Assembly (NCBI GenBank): GCA_009809945.1
Contig: WTPW01001004.1
Location: 157,091-221,090 of the forward strand
Direction of reading: 5' to 3'
From: Gigaspora margarita
Lineage: Eukaryota; Glomeromycota; Glomeromycetes; Diversisporales; Gigasporaceae
DNA: 64,000 nt
In this document: positions 45,588-57,104 of the stretch, in pieces
Numbering within the stretch: position 1 is the stretch's first letter
How the letters are laid out: each line of letters starts with the position of its first letter
Notes under the pieces: generated by a model
Databases searched by the model: none
Told to the model about the DNA's origin: nothing
What the model saw: only the letters and a program-made list of their open reading frames with translations
Translations under genes and position numbers: made by a program

Positions 45588-45740
45588 GCTTTAATGTAAT
45601 ATCTTGTGATCCATTGGTCAGAATTCTAAGATTTTGGTACCAATCAATTCATCTACTGAGATGAATCGATTGATATCAAAATCATAGAATTCTGATTAGT
45701 AGATTATAAGATATCAGTAGTATGCTATAATATCCATATA
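45588..45740. repeat. Solo GGTACC-type hairpin unit
   Basis: TCAGAATTCTAAGATTTTGG and its inverse TCAAAATCATAGAATTCTGA pair around ATCAATTCATCTACTGAG. It matches the extra unit at 40066-40245 in the long inverted-repeat element. Confidence 0.7.
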
Positions 45741-46270
45741 ACAAATAGTTTTTCTTTGGAACAGAATATAGTGCATAATAAATTGTATAATAGTAGAAGT
45801 ATGATAGTGTTTGGGACATAGCAAGATATATTTTATATATATATTAATAACTCTTTTCTTTGAATAGAACATAGTATGATAACAAACATAGCCCAATAGT
45901 AAAAGCATGATAATTTGGAACATAGCAAGATATGATAATATTTTTTATTTATTATTATATATATATATATAACTAATATTTTTTTGGAACAGAACATAGT
46001 GCAATAACAAAGAGCATGATAGTAGAAGCATAATTATTCAAGATATAGCAAGATATAATTTTTTTTATATACACATTACTAACTTTTTTCCTTTAAACAG
46101 AACATAGTGCGATAATGAAAATAGCATGATAGTAAAAGTATAATTGTTTGGAAGTAGCAAGATATGGCAATTTATATATATATATATATAACTAATATTT
46201 TTATCTTTGAAACAGAATATAGTATAATAATGAATAGCATTATAGTAGAAGCATGATAGTTTAGAACTAA
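45740..46270. repeat. Tandem array, about 115-bp unit, part 2
   Basis: Same units as 41340-41995 (GAACAGAATATAGTGCA, AATAGTAGAAGCATGATAG). The two parts are separated by about 3.7 kb of inserted elements. Confidence 0.75.
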
Positions 46271-46315
46271 AGCTACAGATACAACTAAACTATAATAGTG
46301 CACTGATTTTTATCA

Positions 46316-47130
46316 ATTACCAATTACCAATTAGCATTGGCAAAACTGATGAAACTAGTATAGCTAGTAAAATTGGTGATACTGTAATACTAGTGAAACT
46401 GGTAAAACTGGTAATACGTCTGTATGTGTTCAAAAATAGGCTACTACATAAAATAAGCTACTTCTCTTTTGGTCAAAAAACTTAAAAATGTCTTGACCTA
46501 AAAATAAGCTACCCTATGATTGACAATAGTTGCTATATAGTAAAGTCCAAATTCTACTATATAAATTGATTATTATTACTTAAGTAAACTTATTTGAAGA
46601 CCAACATATACATAGAATAAAATTTTTAGCAAGATTTGAGAACATTTTATTATTCAACTTTTAACTTTTATGTTTGATAAAAAAGTTAAAAATTTTTAAA
46701 AAAATATATTCAATGAACATAAAAATTAAAAGCTAAATAATAAAAATTTCTTTGAAATTTCAAAGAAAATACATTTTGAACATATTTACTTAAGTGCTAA
46801 TAATTGATTTATATAGCAAATTTGGACTTTACTATATAATGACTACTTGCAATTGCTAAAAACCTCTTTTATTAAAAATAAACTACCCAAAATTAGTATT
46901 ACTAGTATTACCAGAATTAGCAGTATCTCTAGTATTACTGTATCACCAATTTTACTAGTATTATCAATTTTACTAGTATTACTAGTATCACTAGTATCAA
47001 CAGTATCTCTAGTATTACCAGTATCACCAATATTACCTAGTTTCAACTAGTTTCACTAGATTCATCAAATTACTTTTTAAGTTCACCAGTTTCACTAGTT
47101 TCACTAGTTTCAACTAGTGAAATTAATTAG
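46316..47130. repeat. Inverted repeat with ACTAGT-rich microsatellite arms
   Basis: The left arm (46316-46425) holds AAACTAGT/GTAATACTAGTG triplets, and the right arm (46890-47130) their inverse AGTATTACTAGTATCAC. The inner arms TTAAGTAAAC and the inverse also pair about a centre near 46690. ORFs on both strands at 46843-47050 are microsatellite translation only. Confidence 0.6.
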
Positions 47131-47462
47131 TTTTACTTGCAGCTTTATTTAGGACATAGCAAGATATAGTAAATATCATTATTGGTGACTTTGAGATTTT
47201 GTTATTTTGGTATTATTGATGGAAATTTCAGGATTTTATTGTTTTCATAGTATTCCTAGCAAAAGTTTCAATTTTTGTTTTTAGTGCTATTATGTTTTAT
47301 AGCTATTTTATAATTCCTGGGTCAACTAATAAAAATTATTTCAACCAAATTCAATAAGTTTTTGAATTTGGTATTATCGAATTGCTGTAATATCAAAAAT
47401 CCAATTCCAATAATACCAAATTCAATAATTTATTGAATTCAGCTAAAATAATTTAAATACTA

Positions 47463-47772
47463 TATATGTCTGAAAATAAGCTACTATCTAAAATAAGCTA
47501 CCCCTGATTTTTTAAAAAATCTTAAAAAATTTGTTAGTGGTTGCTATATAAAAAGTCCAAATTTACTAAGTAAAACTCAAAAAGTGCCATTAAGTAAACT
47601 TGACAAGAACATCGAAATACACTTATAGTAAAAATTTGGTATTATTTGGATAACATTTATTAGTACTTTTTTCAATTTTTTCAAAAATTTCAATATTTCA
47701 AAAATAAGCTACTCCACGTTTTTTTGTGTAATTTTTGGCCAAAAAAGATAGCTTATTTTCGGACACATATGG
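47463..47772. mobile_element. TIR element with AAATAAGCTA ends
   Basis: ATATGTCTGAAAATAAGCTA pairs with TAGCTTATTTTCGGACACATA. Related motifs (CAAAAATAGGCTACT, AAAATAAGCTACTT) occur at 46430-46475. About 310 bp; no coding capacity. Confidence 0.6.
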
Positions 47773-49299
47773 TAAGTTGACCCAGAATTTATGATATGTC
47801 TTTGGCAGAATTTCAGTACTGTGAAAGTTGGATTTCATTAGTAGTTTCATTATTTTTGTTATTATATACATGTGATCACATGATTTTGATATTGATCAAA
47901 AGATTAGATTTTTATATGACTCAGAAAATTTTATCTACATCCTAGTGCTGTTAGTTGTACTAATCAATATTAATATTAGATTTAGGGTTATATTGATATG
48001 GATTTATTGATTATAATTGAGATTCTGTAATAATGCTTGTATTTGTTAATAAATTTAACTGGATCTTTGTAGCTTAGGAATACTATAATTATTGAATTTG
48101 GGTTAGTAGCAAGTTTGTTGCATCTTTTAAAAATAGCATTATTAATTTGTTGCTATATTTCTTTAGTGGTTTTAATATTTAAGCATGAAATAATGCTTTC
48201 TATTCAATATTTGTAGTAAAAAATCTAGTTTGGTATTAAATTATATGTAGTTAGTAATAATGGAATATTAACTTGATATTGAGTATTAATGTTATTAATG
48301 GTTTGGTTGAGATATAAAGAAATAGAATTTGATTTTTGATTGCAATTTTAATTTGTCTATAATATTGCTAAGTTTTTTGAGATTGTAGTAAAGTTTAGTA
48401 GCTTTGGATAAGAAATTGTATTAAATTGTAAATCTTTGTAGAGAATATGTCGAAGTGCAGTATTAATTATACTTGTTTGAATTTTGTGCAAGTTGTTTCA
48501 AGTAATACTATTGGTGGAATATATTTTAGAATCAAATTTTGGGTTATATGAACTAAAATTTTGCTATGTTTAAAGTTCATAGACTTGTAGTTAAAGATTT
48601 TCTACATTTTTAGTACTATATCTTTTGTTTAGAGAGAGTATATAGAAATAACCAATTTGATATTAGAATAGTATAATCACTATTAGTACCTGTAATAGAT
48701 TGGTCAGATTCAAATTTAGAAAGATATCTTAGAATAGAATTAAGTATCCATATATAATCAATTGTGCTTTGATTCCTGCTACTTTTCCAAGTTGATAAAG
48801 ATGATTGTGTATGTTTAGCAAGATTATACATATTATTAAACTGAAGAAATTGAAGTAATTTGTATTTAATTGCTAATAAGGTATTGTTTTGAGATGCATT
48901 AAAGTCTTCCATAATAATTGGTTAAATTTTATTGTTAAGAAATTAGTTTATCTATTGAATAATACTATTTTGTAAGTTGTAAATTATCTAAAATAAGTAA
49001 ACTAATATAATTCTAAATTTAAAATCATGTTTGAAAAAAGGTCAATAGCAACTGCATATTCAAGGTAGGTAAGAATGTTATGAATATAAGGTAATGGTAC
49101 CTATTCCTAGAAATGATTCTATTGTTAGAATTCTTTTATTTTTTGTCACAGTGCACTATAAAACACAAATTTTTTCAAACAAGTTATGTGAATCCAAATA
49201 TATAAGTTAGAATATATTATATTGTATAAAATTAACCATTTATATAACCACAGAACCATATTTACTACTCTAGTAACTTTTTAAGTAATTACAAAAGAC
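47773..49299. other. AT-rich non-coding stretch
   Basis: The longest ORF (48616-48912, minus, 98 codons) has no start context or recognisable domain and is not accepted, though MEDFNASQNN...STWKSSRNQSTIDYIWI is faintly reminiscent of endonuclease domains in LINE elements. No element boundaries seen. Confidence 0.4.
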
Positions 49300-49830
49300 A
49301 TATAGGCTGATTTAAAATTTGACAATAAGTTTTGATCTACTAACCATTTTAGATGATTTTGCTACCAAAATGTTCATCTCTATAAGACAATTCTAACAAG
49401 CCCAAAATTGTTAAAATCTGATCACAGGACCCCAAGATTGTCACGATTTTGTACTATTTTATTAGTAAATTTTAAATTACTATGTAAATATTTTTAATAC
49501 CAGCTAACTTTTGTTCTGCAGATCTATTTTGGATGGTTTTACTATCAAAATGCTCGTCTTGGTGAGATGAGCATTTTGATAGTAAAATTATCCAAAATGG
49601 ATCAGTAGAACAAAAGTTATTTGGTATCAAAGATATTTACATAGTAATTTAAAATTTACTAATAAAATAGTACAAAATCGTGATGATCTTGGGATCCTGT
49701 GAATGGATTTTAATATTTTGGGCTTATTAGAATTGTCTCATTAAGACGAACATTTTGGTAGCAAAATCATCCAAAACAGATTAGTAGATCAAACTTATTA
49801 TCAAAATTTGTAAACCAGCTTATATGAAAT
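49300..49830. mobile_element. 530-bp palindromic element of GGTACC-hairpin superfamily
   Basis: The arms pair from CTGATTTAAAATTTGACAAT and the inverse to a centre near 49563 (GCTCGTCTTGGTGAGATGAGC). Segments such as AACAAGCCCAAAATTG, AAATCTGATCACAGGA and CCAAAATGTTCATC correspond to the arms of 37995-40245. Confidence 0.75.
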
Positions 49831-49950
49831 ACAAGATAAAGTAAATATTAAACAACAATGACTTTAAGAAATAAGTCCAAAAAAAGAACAGAGAGCAGCA
49901 AAAAAAACAAAAAAAGAAAAACAAAACATAAAAAATAATAATATAAAAAA

Positions 49951-50100
49951 AATTTTAAATTTCTAAATTTTTTAGAATAATTATATTAGATTTCTAGAAA
50001 TAGGTACCAATGGTCAAATTTAACAAATTTTAAATTTCTAAATTTTTTAGAATAATTATATTAGATTTCTAGAAATAGGTACCAATAGTCAAATTTAACA
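49951..50100. repeat. 75-bp tandem duplication
   Basis: Two nearly identical copies, one clear difference (CAATGGTC versus CAATAGTC). Each contains TTTCTAGAAATAGGTACC. Recent duplication. Confidence 0.9.
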
Positions 50101-50429
50101 AATTTTACAAAGTTTTAAGCTTATTAGAAAAATTTTTTTATATATGAATATAATACAATTTATGTATTATTAAATAATAAATAGATAATAAATTATATAT
50201 ATAAAATTTTATAAAAATATATTAATATTTAAAAAAATTTTAGATATAACAAAAAAAAGTTTTTAGGAATAGGTACCATTGCCTTATAGTATAAGTAAGT
50301 TAGAAATTATAGTTGTAGTATCTGCTTTAGAGCTATTAGTGCTTGACCAGAAGTATGAGAATTGTGAAAATTTAATAAAGTAGATGGAGGAGTTATTAGG
50401 AGATATTTTAGTTTCAGTAATACAGCTAC

Positions 50430-50670
50430 CCTAGCATAATTACCCAAAAAATTTCATTACTATTTTGCCAGACAATCAGTCTTCAAAATCAGGTGTAATG
50501 TGAAGAAATGCAAAAAATCAAAACAAACCCAAAAATCATTCTTAAATCAATATTTTATCTATGAAACTACTTACTGCACACTAGCAGTAAGTTTTTCTTA
50601 TGAAATTTTGGTAATAATAAAGCTTTTCCTAATCTAACTCAATAGCAAACACTAACTCTAACTTAACTGT
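50430..50670 (-). mobile_element. Dispersed repeat, copy related to 1803-2188
   Basis: In inverse it reads GTTAGAGTTAGTGTTTGC, CTTACTGCTAGTGTGC and ATTACACCTGATTTTGAAG, corresponding to the 1803-2188 body. Non-coding. Confidence 0.5.
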
Positions 50671-51642
50671 GAAATATTTTTAGTGAAATTTTTTAAGTTA
50701 GTGCAATTAATCTGGATATTATATAAGAGATAGTAATGTTTCTACTTAGTCTTTTAAGATTGTTGTAAAAATTATATATACATCTTGATAAATTAAGAGA
50801 AGAAATCTGATCTTGGACTTGCTCTAAATTAGAATTGCTACTTGTAGGTATAAGTCTTGATATTGAGTAACTTGATTTGAGTAAAACATTATTAAAAGGC
50901 TGAATTTTAAAAGATATAAAGAAGTGGTCAGGTAAAAGATGTTCTTATAGTATGTAATATGCACTTTTTCAAAAATATAGTTAATTCTACTTTTTTTAAT
51001 AGAGATTCTAGTATCTTATTCTATGTAAATCATTGTATATTCCTCTTGTATATAGGTTAAAAAAGAGCTAACAGTTTGTGATAAAGGTAAATTGTAATCT
51101 GTAGTAATATAAAACTATATTATAGTATATTGATAGGTCAACCTTGGACTTTTAATATAAATCTAATATAGAATGAAAGGTTGTATTAACCTACAAGCAA
51201 AATTTGCATTTAAAAATAAAAGTGGATAGCTTTGATAAAAATTAAAGTGAACAAATAAATTAATTTCTTTATTTTATTTTTTTTTATATAATGTTTGATA
51301 AATTTGAAATTATATAGCAACATCTTTTAAAAAAAATGGTTTAAACTAAAAATTAAAATTAATTAATCAGACTTCAATAGTTTAAAAAAAAAGTTTAAAC
51401 CAATAAAAACTGTTTAATCCATTTTTTATCATTACTAGTTACTATCTGTTTAGCATATGTCAGATTAACTTCTAGGATTATTTTTATTTATCATCAGCTT
51501 TTAACAAATTTCAAATTAAAAATTGTATTCTAGGTATTATGCATCTCTCTTTTTAAAGTGACTTTATATATAGAGCCTATGTATATAAAATAGAATATTA
51601 ATACATGCATAATAAGTATATAGCATTTTAATTTTACCTCTA
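50671..51642. other. AT-rich non-coding stretch
   Basis: Nothing recognised apart from an inverted AAACCAATAAAAACTG / GTTTAAACT patch near 51335-51420. Confidence 0.45.
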
Positions 51643-52007
51643 TTAGGCCACACAAAGTTAATTTTTCATTTTGCATAACCTGGTGTTTCAAAATTATGGT
51701 TGGAAGGTCAGTTTTTTTTTTTTAAAAAAAAACTTTACATGGCCTAAATTAATTCATGTTCACATATAAGTTCATGCAAAGTTAATTCTTCAGTTTGCAT
51801 AATATGGAATTAGAAAATTTTGTTTTTTTTTATTGGGCTTATCAGGTAATTACAGAAAATTAAGGTAATCATCAGGTGACACTGGAGAAAAAAATTAAAT
51901 GGCAAAAATGGAATAATTGTCACAATAGGAATTTAAAAAAAAAATTTTTTCGGAAAAATTGGGTTGCCAGGTTATGCAAAATGAAAAATTAACTTTGCGT
52001 GGCCTTA
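51643..52007. mobile_element. PIF/Harbinger-type MITE, 359 bp, TTA duplication
   Basis: GGCCACACAAAGTTAATTTT (51646) pairs with AAAATTAACTTTGCGTGGCC (ending 52004-type inverse, arms about 40 bp), flanked by TTA at 51643-51645 and 52005-52007. An internal GCAAAGTTAATTCTTC near 51780 repeats the end motif. No ORF. Confidence 0.75.
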
Positions 52008-52320
52008 AGACGCATTATTTATTTTTAATATAAGCTGTGATTATATAGGGTAAACTTTGCAAAATCACACTTTTTTACAATCACTACAATGGTATGTGCC
52101 CAACTGTGTAATTATATGGAAAGATACTGTATTCAAAAAAAATACTATTGTAAAAGTCATAAGAATTTAAAAATCTTTTCCCTCAATAATATGACAATCA
52201 ATAAGAATTTAAAACCTTCTGTTTAAATGTTTGAAAAAATAAACAAAAAGTATTTTCGCTGATGTAACTTTAAAAGATCTTAAATTATTTTGACAACATA
52301 ATATAACTTAAAAAATATCA

Positions 52321-52363
52321 CACTGGTCTATATGAAATCATGTGATTTTCATATAGACCGGTG
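52321..52363. repeat. Short perfect hairpin
   Basis: CACTGGTCTATATGAAA pairs with TTTCATATAGACCGGTG across a TCATGTGATT-type loop. One mismatch (A/C opposite). Origin unknown. Confidence 0.7.
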
Positions 52364-53342
52364 CAAACTAGGAGAAAAAGCACAGGTTGTTACATCGTAC
52401 CCATGGAATAATTTGTATAACAATCACATTTAAAACGCAGGTTCTTTTAAATTATCAACAATTACATATTGTACAAAGAAACACATGTTATTTATCTGTT
52501 ATACACCATTCAAATTATCAGATGGTAAAATTGTGCGATTATTACTGTATTATCAAAAAAAATTCAGATTTGTAAAATTGTAATTATTTTATTTAAAATT
52601 TGATACAGAATCTTACTTAACAAAGTTAGCATTTGCACTTAATTTTATTTACCTCCGCACATTTAAGATAAATTAGTAAATCGAAAGAAGTAGATCATTT
52701 TCCAGAACAAATGTATATTATCATTTATAATAATTGTCCACGATGAATGAGTTTGGATCGGATCAGGCACTAGGACAGAACTAAACCGGTCCAGATAATC
52801 AATCGCAAGATTGCATCCTCACACCAATCGGATTATTAATAATCACAAATATTAGATACTTCAATCGGTAAGGTATAAATCAAATTTAGCAACAGTTTTT
52901 CAGATGAATTTTCTTATGCCCAGTAAATGATTAAATTTTGAAAAATTGCTAAAGATTAGCTGGTTATTAACAGGGGCTTGAATTCATTCTTTAGCCAGTT
53001 CAAGACTAAACTGTTTGCGGACAGGAGCACGAATTATTTAGAGAATTAACATTGGCATGGTTCAAAAATATCAATACAATCAATTACTATATTTAAATAA
53101 TTCATTGTTTAAGCCAAATAATTTGGGAGGCAAAAAATCCGACAAGAAAGAAAATCAAATAACCAAAAAAACAAATTACATACAACGGTTTTCAAAACCG
53201 TGAAACATTCGGTTACTTGTTTGACTGTAAATAATTTGTATCGGATAATCAAACAATAAATGCGAATTTGGGAAATCAACATTTACGATTTTACGAGTAT
53301 TGTTCGTATTATAGGTAATGGCAGGTGATAAAAATTAATAAT
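52364..53342. other. Intergenic, CpG-containing, no gene accepted
   Basis: Composition is milder than the repeats (several CpG near 52740-52870 and 53150-53300), as around the F-box gene at 13003. No ORF with protein-like features. Confidence 0.45.
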
Positions 53343-53463
53343 ACGGAAATTATAGAATGGTGCCGTAACTATTATGTCATGTCGAAATGTATTTGACAAA
53401 TTATTACAAATTACGACAATTTCGACATGTCATAATAGTTACGGCACCTACTATAACGGAAAT
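53343..53463. mobile_element. 105-bp MITE with 8-bp target duplication
   Basis: The element 53351-53455 has arms TATAGAATGGTGCCGTAACT and the inverse of AGTTACGGCACCTACTATA, continuing to about 37 bp. It is bounded by the exact duplication ACGGAAAT (53343-53350, 53456-53463). An 8-bp duplication fits hAT or P-like families, but the ends are not CAGGG-type, so the superfamily is open. Confidence 0.8.
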
Positions 53464-53880
53464 AGAAATTGGATCTCTGAAATCAGGATCTAATTCTATA
53501 TATAGAATGGTATAACGGCAATCAAGATCAGCAATTAAGCGACGACTATGAAAAACGAAATCAGGTATTGCACTTTCAAAGTTAGTAAACAATTTCACGC
53601 GACACAAAATACCGGAGCAAGTGTTACATCGGATGTTAAGACGTAACATGCGAAGTTTCAATATGCATTCACACCCTCGCTTCGCCACATGCATATATCC
53701 AATAAGATGCGACGAACGCAATTTAATTTGCCATATAACCGTTAGGGACACTTGAAGAACAGTTAACCCAGTGATCGACAATCACATGATAACATATAAT
53801 GACTTCATTGGTTTACCAGAATTAAAACAAACTGGCCTAAAAATACCTCTAATACTAACCCTAACTTAGGCCGAATGCTT

Positions 53881-53924
53881 GTCATGTGATGTTGTGATGA
53901 TCGTCATGTGATGTTGTGATGATC
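53881..53924. repeat. 22-bp direct repeat upstream of F-box gene
   Basis: Two exact copies of GTCATGTGATGTTGTGAT followed by GATC lie 101-144 bases before the ATG at 54025. Could be a regulatory duplication or chance slippage. Confidence 0.75.
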
Positions 53925-54024
53925 ACTTTTCTTCAATCTACAGATCTACATGAAATTTTCAATATCACTCCGTTCCTGGTATAACACTTTTTTTAAAAAA
54001 TTCTTTTCATTGCTGCACTAATTC

Positions 54025-55500
54025 ATGGGTTCGAAAACATTTATAGGTGATATACCCGAAATAGTGGAGAATATTCTTAATAATCTAAATAATGAAGTTT
54101 ATTCTTTATATTCATGCACACTTGTGAGCCGACATTGGTGCAAAATGTCAATTCCCATTCTTTGGCAAGATCCATTTTCATTTGTTCGAACTCCTTCATT
54201 CATTTCTAGATACTTTTCATCTCTTGGTGAAGACGAAAAACTCAGTTTAATAACAATTGGGATAAATGTAGAATTTTCCAAAACACTATTTGAATATGCA
54301 AGATTTTTGAAGGTTTTTGATCTATCTCGTTTAGAATTTAAAGTTGGAAAATGGATCAATTTCCAGCTAGAAAATTCGAGGAATCACATAATTAATTGCA
54401 TAATTAATTTATTATTCATTGAAAGTGGTGTCACTTTGCATAAACTGGGTTTATGTTTTTCAAGATCTATTGCACTTAAGCCGGAGATTATATATACATT
54501 AAGATTCTCACAAATCCAACATCTATCTTTGGGCAATATATCAGAAAACAACGTTGAAAGTACCATTACATTGTTAAGGGCTGTGGCTAAATATACAACA
54601 AAAATTAAGACTTTAAAAATTGACGATTTTAATTCTGAACATAAGCCACGAATATTTAAAGCTCTTATATACGTTATTAAATCACAAAAGCAACTTAGGC
54701 TGTTTGGCTTATTTGGATATGATTATCCTACAGAATTCTACGGCATCATTTCAGCTTTAAACTTTCATAAAAATACATTACAAGAAGTTATGATGGTAGA
54801 TTGTGATTATAGCGAAGAGATCGAAGTACTGAAAAATTGTACAAATTTAGAGACGCTTCGTATTAGGTATTGCAACTATATGATACCATTGAAAATATTA
54901 GAAAATAATAAAATTAGCACATTTGATATGGTTGAGTGCCAGATTGATGCGCAAGAATTAGCATTAATTTTAGAAAAGTCTGGAGGATTGTTACAACGAT
55001 TAAAATTCGAATCAGAAGATGAAGAATTTCAGAAAGAACCGTTATTAATTAAGTCCTTCTGTTCAAACATTACATACCTCAGTATTCAGTGTTTTGGATT
55101 TTCCACACAACTCGTAGAGCTTATTGGTAGTTTACAAAAACTTCAATTTCTCTCGTTATGGTGCGATGTCGATAATATGCCGAAAGAAGTACTGAACATA
55201 CGTATTATGCAGTTTTCAGAAATATTGCCGTTAACATTGCAATATTTTGACTTAGGGAATATTTGTCTAGAACCATATGTAGATGTTTTGTTAAAGCATT
55301 GCAATGCACCTTTAAAAAAAATATTATTTTATCGCCTTAACAAGAAAATTTCCAAAGCACTAATCAAATACTACAAACGAAACAAAACTTTGAATTATGT
55401 GGGTGTATACAGATATTTAGATTTAGATTATAATACTAGAAAGGAAATGGAAGCATATGTTGAATTAGTACCAGATAAACATATTGTTGTTAATATGTAA
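54025..55500 (+). CDS. F-box protein with divergent leucine-rich repeats (paralogue)
   Basis: A 491-residue intact ORF closely related to 13003-14526 along its length. The F-box lies at residues about 8-51 (IPEIVENILNNL, LVSRHWCKMSIPILWQDPF), followed by irregular LRRs (LQHLSLGNI, LETLRIRYC, LQFLSLWCD, LQYFDLGN). By family knowledge it would link Skp1/Cul1 to a substrate for ubiquitination. Compared with the first copy it lacks some residues around 75-80 and 120-165. It starts with MGSKTF in place of MASKIF. AATAAA at 55558 has the same context as in the paralogue. The upstream regions of the two copies do not align obviously, so regulation may differ. Confidence 0.88.
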   Translation: MGSKTFIGDIPEIVENILNNLNNEVYSLYSCTLVSRHWCKMSIPILWQDPFSFVRTPSFISRYFSSLGEDEKLSLITIGINVEFSKTLFEYARFLKVFDLSRLEFKVGKWINFQLENSRNHIINCIINLLFIESGVTLHKLGLCFSRSIALKPEIIYTLRFSQIQHLSLGNISENNVESTITLLRAVAKYTTKIKTLKIDDFNSEHKPRIFKALIYVIKSQKQLRLFGLFGYDYPTEFYGIISALNFHKNTLQEVMMVDCDYSEEIEVLKNCTNLETLRIRYCNYMIPLKILENNKISTFDMVECQIDAQELALILEKSGGLLQRLKFESEDEEFQKEPLLIKSFCSNITYLSIQCFGFSTQLVELIGSLQKLQFLSLWCDVDNMPKEVLNIRIMQFSEILPLTLQYFDLGNICLEPYVDVLLKHCNAPLKKILFYRLNKKISKALIKYYKRNKTLNYVGVYRYLDLDYNTRKEMEAYVELVPDKHIVVNM

Positions 55501-55557
55501 TTTCTATAAATTTCTTTTATCTGCGGAGCAAGATTTTGTGTAAAAATCTAAATATAT

Positions 55558-55563
55558 AATAAA
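55558..55563 (+). terminator. Candidate poly(A) signal of F-box paralogue
   Basis: AATAAA, 58 bases after the stop, in the context ATATAATAAATT shared with 14622. Confidence 0.5.
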
Positions 55564-57104
55564 TTTAAATCAGATCAAATGCGAGCCAAACATTAGCAAT
55601 CACAAATTTTAAGATTTACCAGCTAGATAAAATACCATTTATCGCTGTTTGCAAAAAGGTGTGACCCCATGATTTTGTGATGATGCAGGGAAAATTTTAA
55701 ATAAAGAATCTAATAAGAGAATCTAATAGATAATCTACGTAATCATACTTGAAATCAGTAACCTGATCAGAAATTCGCTAAATTATTTATTTATCTTATT
55801 TTATTTTATTTTTTGTTTCACTTTGAAAATGCATATAGTGACGATTTGAAATGGCGTATAATTTATCTACAATATGATGGCTGTTCTAAATCACAAATCG
55901 CCAAAATGTACAAGTTTATTTATTGCAAAAAACAACTGTAAAATATGATTAATAATATGATCGCAAATATGTAATATAATTTTTATATACTACTGATTTC
56001 AAGTATGATTCGCATGTACGTATTCGATTATTTTGATTAGAATAGAACTTTGGATTGGTGCAATTCCTATCGGTATTGCATATAGTTAATTCTACATAAG
56101 ACATTGCATAGCCAATAAAGAAAAAAGCATATAGTGTACTTAAATATATAAAAAAGAAAAACCTATAATGTATAAGAAAAATCGAATCAGTTATATTAGT
56201 TTGTATAAAAATATTGGCTCAATTTTCACCGATCATAAAAGTGATTCCTCTGTAGGATCCACAAAATGTCATCTTTACGTGTTTGATCAAATAGCATAAT
56301 CATAGTATAATTAAATTTACATACCCATCAGAAAAAAAAAACCAGAAACCCCCATTTTAACATACGAGTATAGTTGTTCTGCGTTGATTAATAACCGTTA
56401 TAATTCAAATTTGGCAAAAATCTGTTATATCTTACGCATATAAGAAACAAAGTTCATTAAAATCTTCAAGCTCATTAATATTATTTTTGTTTCATCCTTA
56501 AGTTCACAAAAAGACTAGTTTAACTATAAAAGATTCTTTACTGTTTAATAACTTTGCCGAACTTATTTTTATTTTCGTAAGGAAAAATTTTTCTTGTTCA
56601 TTACATAATAATTTTACTTCTCTATAACAAACTGATGGCTCTAGAAAAAAAAAAGTTGTTATCGAAAATTAAAAGCCCACAAAGTTTTTAGACCGAACTA
56701 TTAAAAAATTTTAGACTTGCTATATCCAAGTTTGTTAGATAGAGTCGATTGTATAATATTATATATGATGTATATTTATATATGTTGTACACGGAATAGA
56801 AACTTGGTTGATTGAAAATCAATTGAAGTTGACAATTATGTTGAAACGAAATTTTAAACTCACTCAAATCGGTAAAGAATTTCAAACTTAGAGGTGATTC
56901 CGAATTCATTTTATCGCATATTCAATTAAAATAATTAAATTAATTTAATCAGCAGCTATGTTATTAATGTCAATTATTAATTGACTAATGTCTATTATAT
57001 TAAAGCACAAACGTCAGTCCGTCACGCCAGGGATTATAAATGACCTGGTCATTTGCCAATTTTTCAAATGACCTCAAATGACCTCAAAATGACCAGTCAT
57101 TTGA
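55564..57104. other. Intergenic, no gene accepted
   Basis: AT-rich with scattered CpG. Near 57028-57110 AAATGACC/GGTCATTT repeats follow a CAGGGATTA start that resembles a hAT end, but no partner end was found. Confidence 0.45.

Noticed and set aside
48616-48912. 98-codon minus-strand ORF faintly like a LINE endonuclease piece
   Set aside because: Only a vague resemblance, no catalytic motif set and no neighbouring RT sequence; not reported as a gene.
53404-53781. 125-codon minus-strand ORF upstream of the second F-box gene
   Set aside because: Its end lies inside the 105-bp MITE and the translation has no recognisable domain; probably open by chance in a milder-composition region.
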